A stretch of DNA of 64,000 bases from Apostichopus japonicus. Taxonomy: Eukaryota; Echinodermata; Holothuroidea; Aspidochirotida; Stichopodidae. The notes under the pieces were generated by a model that was given only the letters and a program-made list of their open reading frames with translations, ran no database searches and was not told the DNA's origin. The translations under genes and the position numbers were made by a program. The stretch spans positions 7,191,001-7,255,000 of the forward strand of contig NC_092579.1 in NCBI RefSeq assembly GCF_037975245.1, written 5' to 3'. Of the stretch, positions 1 to 11,785 are shown in pieces; position 1 is the stretch's first letter, and each line of letters starts with the position of its first letter.

Positions 1-77
1 ACTAAAATTAAATTTACATGATACGAGGGGGACGGTGGGTGGGTGGGTGGGAGAGGGGGAGGTAGTATTGTACTGAC

Positions 78-364
78 CTGGAATAGCAGCTTCTCCTTGT
101 TGCCCAGCTTGCGCCCCTCAGCCGGTGTTAAAGCCTGTTTTATCAGCAGTCTCTGCTGCTCTTCTTTATTGTGAGGTTGGACTTGGTCATCTTCCACTCT
201 GTGGCACTCCAAGACATCTGGGTTCTCCCTATCCTTCATACCCATGTCAGCAGACGACAAAACCACAATCTTCGGAGTCAAATGGCGGAGATCTGCGTTG
301 TTGCACACAGGGTCAACAGCCATTGTTCCCATCTTCTGACTGGGAAGGTTGTAGGTAACAAAGC
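78..364 (-). CDS. Internal exon of an unidentified minus-strand gene (partial)
   Basis: On the minus strand a good acceptor (polypyrimidine tract, then TTGCAG) precedes position 364, and a donor CAG|GTCAGT follows position 78. The 287 bases between are open in one frame: two leading bases (entry phase 1), then 95 complete codons. The peptide runs from FVTYNLPSQKMG through HLTPKIVVLSSADMG to a charged end, KLGNKEKLLFQ. It has no membrane segment and no domain I recognise. The reading frame stays open past the donor to the window edge, so an unspliced end cannot be excluded. The rest of the gene must lie to the left, and its 5' exons in the several kilobases to the right, where I could not place one with confidence. 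Function unknown. Confidence 0.5.
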
Positions 365-3060
365 CTGCAACAGAAACAGTTACCATGTATTGCATTAAAA
401 AAAGAGGACAATATGCTTGAAACTTCTCAATGATGTTTCTCAAACAAGTGTGACTGATCTTTACTAGCCTAGCCTAACCAAGCCTAGCCTAGCCAAAATA
501 TATGATGGAATCACACCAATTAGCCTTGTTGATCTTCTCCAGTTAGCACAACTAATCCCGCTGGTCGTACTGTGGTTCCTCCTCTCACTGGCCCAACTGA
601 TTGCAAAGCCAATCAACTGGACCCTTCTCATAATCGACCCCCCACACACCAAATTGCTATAATGAGCACATTCTTCTGTTAACATGTTCCCTGTTGACCA
701 CTCTGCTCGTTGACATCGCATGCAACATTACCTTCCTGTGATCAGATATGTGTTACGGCTGCAAAATTTTATTTTGTGAAAGGCCACACACTGATGACTG
801 CCTGTCGGGGAATGGTCACATGTTCAGTTTTAGGATACAAAATATTTGCTACTGCAGTCACTAAAAGCATTACTTTACGAAAGTGTGATATTTTTAATTG
901 AAGCATATAGTAAATTAAGGTCCAGGTCAACATTAAATTTGATACTGTATTTTAAATCTATTGTCTTACGGTAAATAGCAGTATTTCGGACTATTTTCCA
1001 AACAGTAACACATTTGAACCTATTGGTCAACTAAAGGGATGGGGCATGCATGCCTCACTGTTCAATGAAAACCTAACAGACCAGCAATTAACACCAATTG
1101 CTATCCACTTCATGCAAAAGAAATTCTCAATTTCTGATACTTTTAATACACAACACATTTGGAAGAGGGACAAAACAATTATAACTAATATATTATTATC
1201 TGGGGAAAAATAAAACTATATGCACCCTTTTATAGAATTTGAAAAGTATGAGGTACCAATATAGGCACCTACATATATAAAACTGATAAAAGCTAAATTT
1301 ACAGTTCAAATGAACAGTTGATACATACTATACTAAATAACAAAAAGATTTGAAGGCAGCTATACAAGATTCTTAATGGACCTCACTTCATGATCAAACA
1401 TATTTTTTATATATATCTCCTAACATTAGATATAAAATGGCTCAATCACTTGTATTATAAGTTTCCTTAATAAGATACTGAGAGTAAAATACATTGCCTT
1501 TTAACTGCTAGGGCATAATAGCTCTCTATGGAACTCAAGTACAATATTTTATACTTTCACTATATGAGTGAAGAGGCTATACTTTGTAAACAGATCTGAA
1601 TGCTACAGGTAATTGGAATCCCCAACTCAATTACTGAGAAATTTGGATAATAATTAAGAGAAAACCACAATATCAACCTAAACTTCAGTGAAAAGTTGTT
1701 ATGTGGCATTTACAGCAGTTGGCTTCATATACTGTAGCAGCAATCCACGATCAAGAGCTGTAAATTCAATGCATATTTTGATAGGCCAGGGTTTCCTTTA
1801 GGGGATGAGAATAATTCTCCCAGGAGTTGGCGGTGTCAGTTGAAGGATTATGGAAAGAATATTTGAATGACAGAAACAGCCTTCTACGTTCATGAGATCA
1901 TAGCATGTACTAGACAATTATCAGTTGCGTAGGACTGTAAAAGATAAAGCTTCAAGATGATTACATTTTGAAATAGACTTGGGTTAATGATAAGAAAATT
2001 AATCCAATTTTTGCAATGGGGGTGTCTGGGAAACTAAGTCACTCAATGGTCTGTGCTGGTAGATGTAGCTTATATAGTACAATCAGGAAGGTGAAACATT
2101 ATCTCCTTCTTGAACTATTATTTTCTACTTTTTCATTCCTCTTTTATTATTTGTGTTTTGCTTTCATGTTTTGAGGTAGAAGGGAGATCGTGATGATTTG
2201 GTTGTTCTTCTTCTTATTATTGCGACTACTATGAAATTTCTTTGGAATGCAGTTTGATGAGCTAGTGCATGTTTGTAAACTGATAATAAACCAATGAACA
2301 GTAAAATGCAAATACTGACACAGAAAATATATACCAAATTAAATATCAACATGAGATGCAGCTCTTCAATTAAAGCTGCATAAAATCCAAGCTTTACTTA
2401 ATAATAACTAAAACATAGCTGTTGGAACTATCTATACACATGACTGTGCCTTTTGGACAGAATTTCGAAGGAAGATTCTTAGCTTCAATGGCATTTCTGT
2501 AGGATTCAAAGTATACATGATAGTATAGACTGCAGTACCCCAAGTAAATCTTGTACTCGACATGTCAGCCTGTTAATAGACTGTAGTTAATACAGAGCAC
2601 AAGTACGTTTGACAGACCTATAGGTCTTATTCTATATTTGGTTGTTAGTGTACGGATGAACTGTGACTTTTCAAACCGTTCCTTTTGTTGCAAAGATCAC
2701 TCAAAGATATGAGATATTATTTTATTATCTCCCTCTTTTGAAAGCATAACAGGCTTTTCACAATTAAATAAGCCTTATAGGTGCCTCTGGGGCCAAACAC
2801 TTGGCATGTCAACATATTGCAATCTCTGTTACAGAAGCGAGGCAATACTATAGTTAACAGCAAAAAAAACTTACTCAAAATGAATGTACATGTTTAAGTG
2901 GTGAAGTTGGGGTAGGCCTATTTTTTCTAAGGTACTTGGCCAATACATGCAGAGTGTTCAATATATGTAACATGGTTAAGTAATGCAATATTTGGATAAA
3001 TGATTCAGTTGACTTGATTATATGAAGAGTGGTTGACAACTTTAAAGGGAAACATGTATG
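365..3060. other. Non-coding AT-rich stretch, probably intron or 5' flank
   Basis: Only short open frames without coding character occur here. A minus-strand segment near 735-765 has an acceptor and donor around 27 bases, but its phase does not join the exon at 78-364. Probably intron of the minus-strand gene at the left edge. Confidence 0.4.
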
Positions 3061-3061
3061 A

Positions 3062-3490
3062 TATCTCAAAGTTGTAACTTTGGATCAAATAAGACCATTA
3101 AAAATAATTAAAACAATTATCAGTTAAGAAGGTGTTCATTCTATACATGAAACCATGTACAAGTACCATAGGCAATTAACCTTTATCCAGTTCAATGGAG
3201 GAAGTCCCATGATAGCAATGATTCCATCACCTACGGACCCTTTTTCCCCTTTTCTAGTTATAACAGGGGGTAATGGATCTCAAAGTTGTAGCTTTTGATT
3301 AATAAACCCTAGAAATGTGTATCAGTTAAGACTGTGTTCATTATCTACATGAAACTATGTGCATTACAATAGGCATTAAATTAAGTTAACCTTTATCTAG
3401 TTCAATGGAGGAAGTCCAAAATGCCAGGTAGCAACAATTCCATCACATATGGACTATTTTCCCCTTTCCAAGTAATATAGTGCCACGTAA
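3062..3490. repeat. Two-copy tandem duplication, unit about 216 bp
   Basis: The phrase ATCTCAAAGTTGTA occurs near 3063 and again near 3279. Each is followed by matching stretches including a CAGTTAAGA-type segment, GTTCATT, ACATGAAAC and CAATGGAGGAAGTCC. The copies have diverged by substitutions and small indels. No coding content. Confidence 0.6.
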
Positions 3491-5453
3491 TGGATAATGG
3501 TAATGGCAAGTTTGCCTATGTCTTTCAAACAGTGATTATGAGGGATAGATATTTTAAACACATAAATTGCAAATAATTCAATCCCTTGTAACTACTGCCA
3601 CTGGTGCCAATTATTAAATGACTGCCATTTTCTTAATTAACATCCCACAATTTCACTCAACATTTGAATTCAATTAGTGCATATAATTCATGCAAATGAT
3701 ATGAAGAATTTCTCCTTGGCCTAACCAGCTAATGAGGCCTGATGACATTACCTTCAGTTTCTTTGGAATTGTATAATTAAGATTTTCAACAGTTTCAATG
3801 ACATGTATTTTACAATGTATGCCAGCTGCTAGGTATCACAGATGCTTGCATCATCCAGAACATGCTGCAATTTATAGCATGACATCGACAATGCTTGGTG
3901 ACCAGATTTGCTAAAGTCTTGCCAGCCATGTCTGCTTCAGTTATTGAACAGAGCATCATATAGTACAATCATTACAATTTGTAGCCATTTTATTTGGCTG
4001 TTTAGTAAACTGGTTCTGGCTATCATACTTTTCTAAATATAGTCACATTACCAATACTAATAGGGGCCCATACTGTAGTTTGCAGTTACTTGTGTGCAAT
4101 CTTTTACCTTTTTAGTACAGTGTGTCATACCTTGGGAGTGGCTATGCTCAGACATGGGGGGAGTTGTAGTCTAATATTAGTCTTATGGTAATGACAATGC
4201 TGGGTAACCTCAAATTAACCTTAATATGGCCAGCCAAATTTAGCTCATCTGTACGTGTACTGTAAGAGGAATCGTAACAAATAACATAGGCCTACTGAAA
4301 AAAAAATTCTTCTAGGCCTAGGCCTAGGCCTAATTTAACATATAAACTTTATTACCATTTTGCAAGTTTTTGAAACAATGTGGTGTAAGTAATCATGTTT
4401 AATAAAATAGGGGTTAGACCTAGCAAAGCAAGTTACACCCGGCGATTATTAACTAGCTAGGCTACGTAATGAGTTACAAATACAAGTTCATGGATAATGC
4501 TTGGCTTTACCCGGGTTAGGCTACACCCTCAGGCCCACATTGCCTAACATTATTAAGTTCTTTGGCCTAACCTTACCTAACATTATTGTAGTTTAGGCAA
4601 CTTTTACTCTGCAATTAACGCCGTTACTAACTGAGAGGCAGTTTCGGAGGGATGAAAGACATTTACATTGAACTTACAAGATATTTTACCGTCCGTCCGT
4701 CAACAGCATTATGACCCTTTGAAGTACTGTAGGAAGATCTTACTCTAGCTTGAGTGTAGACTGTCGTTACCTAGGATAGGCCTACGTTCATGACCCCGAT
4801 CATGCGAGAAGAAATTACAGGGTCCCCAATGTCACACAATACTTGTGTGGTACACGCCGGGACTTCAGAGCGCCAATGAGTAAAGTCTGCTTCACAACCA
4901 TTCTAGACTCTCACTAAATTTAGTTAAAACCCAACCTCAATACATTTTTCCAAACAATAGATAGCCTTTTTTGTTAGTGTCAATTATTTTTACGGCATAA
5001 ACCCTTCCTTACTCCAGTAACTGTATCATCGTCAGCGGTCTCTGAAGTGTGATGTCATCTTGATAGAAGTAGCCTACTTCCTATAGTTATAATACTGTTG
5101 TTGATTTGTCAGTGGAATATCATCGTTTAGAATTGCATTCACTACGCAACATTTTTAAAGCATAATAATAAATAAACAATTATTTTACGTTATAAAGAAA
5201 CATTAAAGATTTTTTTATCTCGCTTTCATGATGGCGTCACTAACTCTGTTGTTGCCAGATGCATTCATAAACTTTCAACAAATTGCAGAAATGTATCTCC
5301 CCGGACACAAAATGCTCTTACGATTTTGTACAACAATGAATGTTAGTCATCTCAATATTCTCTAATTTTTACATCATGTAATGTTATACTCACTCATTTC
5401 CACATCCAAATATAGAAAGTCGGGAGAGTACCTGCTTTTGTTCCAAAGTCCCA
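3491..5453. other. Non-coding stretch with TAGGCCTA-type palindromes
   Basis: No gene seen. A short AGGCCT reiteration lies at about 4313-4331, and similar TAGGCCTA palindromes recur through the window. Isolated ATG-led frames in the 4.6-5.3 kb interval could hold a first exon of the left-edge minus-strand gene, but none has decisive support. Confidence 0.35.
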
Positions 5454-5454
5454 C

Positions 5455-5489
5455 CAGGGAGCTGCTACTCTAACAGTAGCAGTTCCCTG
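5455..5489. repeat. Short hairpin repeat, copy 1 of 3
   Basis: CAGGGAGCTGCTACT is followed after a five-base loop by AGTAGCAGTTCCCTG, giving a near-perfect 15-bp stem with one G-T/A-C type mismatch. Similar CAGGGAG...CTCCCTG palindromes occur at 29464-29491 and 39165-39189. Confidence 0.6.
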
Positions 5490-5705
5490 TTCCCACTGAA
5501 TGGAAAATAATTGTGTTAGACCTACATTATTACCTGAACTTTTAAAACTCAAAACCATCATCGCATCTGTCATAATTAATAAGACTAACGTACCTAATTC
5601 AATGTATATATAGTTACCTTTCACTGTATACATGAATCTGGTCGGAAGTTTATATGTTTGCCATAGCTATAGGCTACTTATCAGCATATTCCAGCCTGCT
5701 TGACA

Positions 5706-7074
5706 GGAAGGACCATGGGCGGGATTACGGGGGGGCAAGAGGGGGCATTTGCCCCCCCCCCCACTTTTCCCCAAATCTTAGTTCACTTTTTTTGTCGTTT
5801 TTGCAGACAAATGTGCTCAACCCTAATCGAAATTATACCCCCACAACAGCCCTATCAAATAGGCCTATTTGTTTCGAATCTAAGTCGAATTTGTATTTAA
5901 GATCGTAACATGTAGCATGCAGAATAACTGGAGCTGGAGCTAGCACATGGTTCGCAGCACAGGTTACGAATCCTGGAGCTAACACACTAGCGATTCAATT
6001 CTGCATGTGATGAATCCGCGGCATGTGCTACAGTGCTAACTTCAGGAATTGATTTTCAACGTTGCTGCTCTACTGAATGCGTTGAATAACTAAATCCAGA
6101 GAAACGATTTACGAAGGCCAGATTTGCATATTGGGTATATCAATAATTAAATTCAATATACTGACACATGACACCCCCCCCCCCTCCCGTGTCATTCAAC
6201 AATATGCAATGGCAATGCCGATGTAATTTCTTTACTGCTCGAAATCACCCCTCCTCGACTTCGGTGGCGACGGAACCGGTGGACTTGAGGGGCTTATCCC
6301 CCATGAAAAAAGTGTGGGGGGGGGGGGGGTAAAGGTATGTTCAGCCCCAATATTTGCCAAGTGCTCCAAGAAGTGGGGAGAATTTCGAAGTGGGTGCTGA
6401 ACATATTCTTGATCGGTCCAAATGCACAATATACCAATAATTTTAGGGGGAAAGAACTGTCTAGATGCGATTTATTGTTACCAGAGGTGTCATTTTTGCT
6501 GATCTAGGATTTCCTTTTTGCTTAAATTTCGACGCGCCGCGCCAACTGATGGTGGTGCACCGCCTAAATAGTGACGTATAAGCTTCAGTTGTACATCACC
6601 ATATAAGTTCTTCTATCCGTCCTCCCTTAATTTCAACACGTTCATTAATTGTTTAGATGCAATTTAAAGCCTACATGGGTGTTAATTTAACCGATCTAAG
6701 GGTACCTTTCATCGAAAATTTCGACGCTCCTTGCCAACCGATGATGGCGCTCCGCTTAGATAGTGACGTATAACAAAAGTTGTACATCGCCATCTGACCA
6801 TATGTTCTACTATCAATCCTCTTCAAATTTTTAAACAATAATTAACTATCTAGATACAAATTGTAGACATGAGATCCATATTTCAAGGATGGGTACATGC
6901 AGCTTAGAGCACTCGGGAAGTGCCGTTTCCGGTCATCTGGAGGGTTTGTAAAGCCAAAAAATTTCTTGTACGCTCCGCGCCAACCGATGGTGGCGCTCCG
7001 CTTAGATAGTCTTGCTGGCAGGTTTGCCCCCCCCCCCCCACTTTCACAACTCAAATCCCGCCCCTGGGAAGGAC
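5706..7074. mobile_element. Non-autonomous hAT-type transposon, 1353 bp, with 8-bp target duplication
   Basis: The element occupies 5714-7066. Its left end CATGGGCGGGATT mirrors the right end AATCCCGCCCCTG, and the TIR resembles the CAGGGG-type ends of hAT transposons. The octamer GGAAGGAC flanks it at 5706-5713 and 7067-7074. Next to each TIR is a long C-tract followed by CACTTT. The interior has no transposase frame. It contains a block around 'CCAACCGATGGTGGCGCTCC' repeated near 6533, 6726 and 6974, followed by CTTAGATAGT. The same block appears at 43369-43700 and 62648-62820, which defines a family in this genome. Confidence 0.8.
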
Positions 7075-7075
7075 C

Positions 7076-10000
7076 GTAGGAAACTTGATATAGTTAGAGT
7101 TAAGATTTTCACAAAATATCGCTAAAAGTGCATGCTTTGGTTTCAGCCATCGTTGGGATTGCGAAAATATCATGGATGATTTTGTTGGGTGATTTAAGTA
7201 TACAGATATGCTCACTATAAATTTGTTGATGTTTAATCTATAGCAACCTGCGACTTGATTATTTTCTAAATGGTCCATACATCATTCACTGGGCAAGTTC
7301 ATAAACGGTTAACGGTGCACGGCGGGTGGGGGAGTATTGCAAAAACTTACGTCCAATCACCAACTTGATACTTTATATTGTGTTTGAAGATTTTGTCTAT
7401 GTTTTTTCTCATTACATGGTAACGCTTTGGAGCCGTGATCAGCTTCATCACAATATGGTGGTACCATAGCATATAGGCCTATAGGCCTAGGCTAAATTTA
7501 AGACAATTAAAGTAGGCTACATGGAAACCAATTAAGTTATCGGTTTATAGTTAGTTTACAGACACTGCTCCAGGCGCGATTGTATCAGGCACAGATTTCA
7601 AAGGTTTTGTGGACACCGCACATTAAAATAGTGGAAAGCAAAATTCAGCGTATACGGAGAGGTCACGTGGTCACCAGTGTAAGCTTGTGTGGCTTGAATA
7701 CCCCAACACATCTCGCAACTTGCCAACCCAGCTTATATGCCCTGCCCGCAAATACACCTACGGCTCACTTTCCTTTCTTTTCTTTTTGTGGTACAGGAGC
7801 TATGCTTAAGCGAAGAGATGGGACGCTCACATCAAATTCAATGGGGCTACTTTCAACCATGCGAGCGTAACGTCTAAATTGAGACTTTGATCCGAGGTTT
7901 CACTTGGGTGGCGCCGCTGTTTCTGAATTATAGTTAGCTTTGACCCACCAGAGGTAGCAGCCACTGTACGGCTCTAGAATAATAATGATCCTGCGATTTA
8001 TCTATATCAATTAAATAAATGTTTCCCAAATGAATGGCCCGCTGCATCACATGTTATGATATCAAGCACATTCTCTTAGACACTATTTCTACTATATGTT
8101 GTGACGCAAAGTATGGTCCCGTCACAAAACGCTAACATGCCGTACACGACAAGCCGCCAATATACTCACGTGCTTGCTTATTCCTTGAGACCCTTAGCAC
8201 TCGATGCGTTTTCTCAGTCGGTAAGCAAAGAGGACTGTCCTATCGGAACTCGGAGTTTATACTCCTACAGTAATGTCAGGAAAATAATATGTACCTGAAA
8301 TCGACGACGTTAAGGTATCCTTTTGTTGGTCTAACGACGTTTAATGTGTCCACTTACGAGCTCCCACGTAGAATAACACCTCCCTCATAGTAACACCATA
8401 CTAAAGTTTTTAACGCGAACTTGGCTACGAGATTATCAAAGCAATTTCTTCCGTGATAAATTTCACGTTATAAACTCCTCCACAGATGCGCACTTATGTA
8501 TCCGCTGGTGCGTGGATGCATGCGAGCATAATGCCCTATTTCCGGTTACTCTGGAAACTGCAGCTCATCGGTTGCAGTGCATCAGTTCACAGAAGCAATT
8601 TTTTTGTATTGATTTACGTTATATATTCATTCGATTTTTTTTAAATGATTTTCTGCTTAAAACTAAAACCACTCTGAAATTAGTCAAGAATACTCATTTG
8701 AGTGACTTCTTTGGTTTTGATCTTGAATTAAAGTGAAAATTTATCTTGTCGATTAAATAATTAAATAATAATAACGATAGGCTGTAACCTTTTACGATAA
8801 GGGGTGGCAGGAGTAAAGGAGTAAATGTGTGGGAGTAATTGGGGTAAGGAGGGGGTGGGGTGTATACGTTGGGGGAGAGGTGGTTGAAGAGTTGGCAGTT
8901 GCTGCAGGATGAGGGGAAGGGGTGGGTCCAAAGATGAGATGGTGACATATTGGAAGAGGGGCACCGCCATTCACATCCCCGCTTTCAAATATCCACAGGA
9001 ATTGTTCTTGTTTGTGAATGATATATCCTAATGTGTTTATTTGTTGTTTGTATTATACACAGAATGCGTTTTGCTTCGAATGGAGCTTTAGATTATGCGT
9101 TCAGGGTGGGGGTGGGTGGGGTTAGAGGGGATGACGGGTGAGGATGGTGGATTGCTCTTTATTAGAGTGTACTTGGGCCTTTTCGCTTTTGTGGTATGTA
9201 ATTGATGACAATAATAAAGACAACTGAATGGCTTACTTCTTGATGAAATTGTTTTATTATTATTATGTTTTATTATGTATTTAGGTAATTTGCAGGTAAA
9301 GTATAGTTTGGTCGCAAACTGCAATATTTTGTCTCTCCAATAACCCTTTGTATCATGTTCTGTGTAATTGCAAACCCTTTTGTTATAAAATATATAATTC
9401 GTGTTGCGGTATCCACGGGATAAGGCTAACAGTATTTAAGAAATAAGCAAAACAGATGTATATATATCATTTTCGGAATCTTCCACCCTTCCCCATTTTT
9501 CTTCTTGGCAAAATTTTCAAATGAAACGATAGCAGTCATTTATTTGGATCTGAATGTATATATAAAGATATATATAGAACATAATGATTGCATCAACATG
9601 CCCCAAATTTAACCCCTTTAGATCTAACCTATTTACATGTTAAATATTCTTCTGATGACTAATTATCAGTTGTATCTCGCTAAATAAGAAAACAAAATTG
9701 GCCTATATAGTGTTGTCACCTGACAATTACTTTTGCATTTGAAATTGAAATTGAAAATCAGCTTTTGTCATAAAGTCTGCATGAGTTATCGAGGGGAGAG
9801 GCCTTGCAGCTATAAGATATGAATTTGAATTTGAATTGCCTACGTAGAAGTTTGATTTAATCATGTCTATTTTCTGTCGACATACATACTCTCATAATTT
9901 TTCCACTGAAGTCTCCCTTATAGGTTTATATATATACCGTCGAGAAACCGGTTCGGTCCCCGCTGTAATAACTTCACTGGGCCCCTTGTTTGAAGTATCA

Positions 10001-11538
10001 TCCCTTTTTCTTAAGAACATGGATATACAATATTCTTTTCTCATATTTCACAGGGCCCCCTGGATATTCCTCCTTGACCCTCCTCTCGCCAGGTCTCCTC
10101 TCACCCCAAATATACTGAAGGATCAAAAGTTGTCAGCGATGGTCAAACTTTCACTTTACACACTTTCTATCACATGCAGCCTGCGTCTATATCTACAGTT
10201 GATATATCTAAGTGTTATTTGATATTACAAAATCACATAATTGACTAAAACTATAGGCAGCTGTTTGCGTTTACTCAACAATTTAACAAACCCCAAGTTG
10301 TTAACTCAGTGTATTTATAAGGAGTTGTAATTGAGGATAACCAACAAGCTGTTTTCACCAAATGAAGTTTAATGTACAAGACATTAATGAATTTGATTAC
10401 AATCCAATCAGCAATTATCTTAAAAGCTGCGTTAATCCCATGCAGCGGCGTGCACACGATTTCAAAGGAGCTGGAGGGGTGGGGGAGGGGGAGGTACCAC
10501 TGATTATGAAGAGGGCGTGACTTTGGGGTCGTTGAAACTGATACCCATACAAAGGGTGTAGAGGTCTAGCCCACAAAAAACATCCCCCAGAAGAAAAAAA
10601 AGTTTCGACGCTTAACAAGGCATTCCGAGGCATAATTAGACTATAAAGTAAAGCTCTTTATAACTCTTCTTGATGTTCTTGGAGACCCCAAGCTTTGGAG
10701 AGAAAGAATCAACCAGAAAATAATTTATTTGAAATTTGAGGGGTATTTCCGGTGACCATAAATGCAATAATATCTGCACTTACTCAGGGCGGGTCAGGAG
10801 AGGACAGGTTAGGGGGGGGGGGTGGACTCCACTTCTGAAATGTTTGGCACTACAATCTTACCTTAATACACAGTTATTCACAACAAGATAAATAGTTAAA
10901 AACTTTAGTACGCTTGCAGCAATTTCCCACTAATTACCGTTGTTTTCTTAGATGCTCCGCTATACTTCTATACTTGTCTTGATCTCCCCCTCCCCCTACC
11001 CACCTTCCGAGTTATTCCGGATCCATCACATTTTCTCTCTGTTGACGCGAAGACGTGCGGGTGTTTGGATTACCGGTATTATCATCTGGTGGCTTTGGAG
11101 ACAGAAATTCGTGCTGCCTGTCATGTATGGACTAATACCACAAACTGATTTTGGTCTTCCGTTAATGGATCACTCTAGGCACATAATTAAATTTAATTAT
11201 GTTATACAGACCTTTAAAAACTACTGCTATCAGTTCAGGTTGCATTTCTATAACACTATTAGTTTCGAGATGTGACAGATGAGTGTGACTCAAAATGACA
11301 TATATTTCTACTTTGCAGTTATGTTTGTCATGTATATAAGTCGTATACAAAGATGCGTGCTATGTTGTTTATACCAAGCTAAAAGACCATGTTCTGCTTC
11401 AGATATTAAAATTTATAGAATAATATATTCATTAAGGCCTGCACTGAGGAGCCGACATCATCAGCAATTCAGCATTAAAGGAGCATTCCACATACATTTA
11501 GCATATTTTAAATGTGAATATCTTGAAAACCAATATAG
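7076..11538. other. Non-coding stretch
   Basis: No exon with supported splice sites or coding character. It holds G-rich tracts (8800-8960, 9105-9150), AT-rich DNA and scattered short frames. The longest, 9863-10222 on the plus strand, looks like chance sequence. Confidence 0.4.
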
Positions 11539-11636
11539 AGCAAAGAAAAAAAAGAAGGGGGGGGGGATGAAGGGAAATTACATTAGTCGGTTAATATTTC
11601 TAGGATATGAAACTTAAGAGAATATCATAGAGAATG

Positions 11637-11679
<43 letters not shown>

Positions 11680-11785
11680 TTGTTACATTCTACGGCATGG
11701 TACACACTTAAGTTTCATATCCTAGAAATATAAACCGACTAATGCATTTTCCCTTCATCCCCCCCCCCCCGTTTTTTTCTTTGCT
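11539..11785. mobile_element. Foldback / MITE-like inverted repeat around an (AT)n core
   Basis: The left arm (about 11539-11616) runs from AGCAAAGAAAA through a G-tract to a segment ending GATATGAAACTTAAG. The right arm (about 11708-11785) is its inverse, from CTTAAGTTTCATATCC through a C-tract to TTTCTTTGCT. The arms are about 78 bp and roughly 90% matched by eye. The centre holds about 16 AT dinucleotides at 11639-11672. I see no clear target duplication and no coding content. Confidence 0.7.

Noticed and set aside
3720-3975. Minus-strand first exon candidate with a GTAATG donor near 3751
   Set aside because: Its ATG-led frame stops after 40 codons, before the donor, and it does not join the exon at 78-364.
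9863-10222. 119-codon plus-strand frame
   Set aside because: Hydrophobic mixed composition with no motif, no promoter and no splice context; expected by chance.
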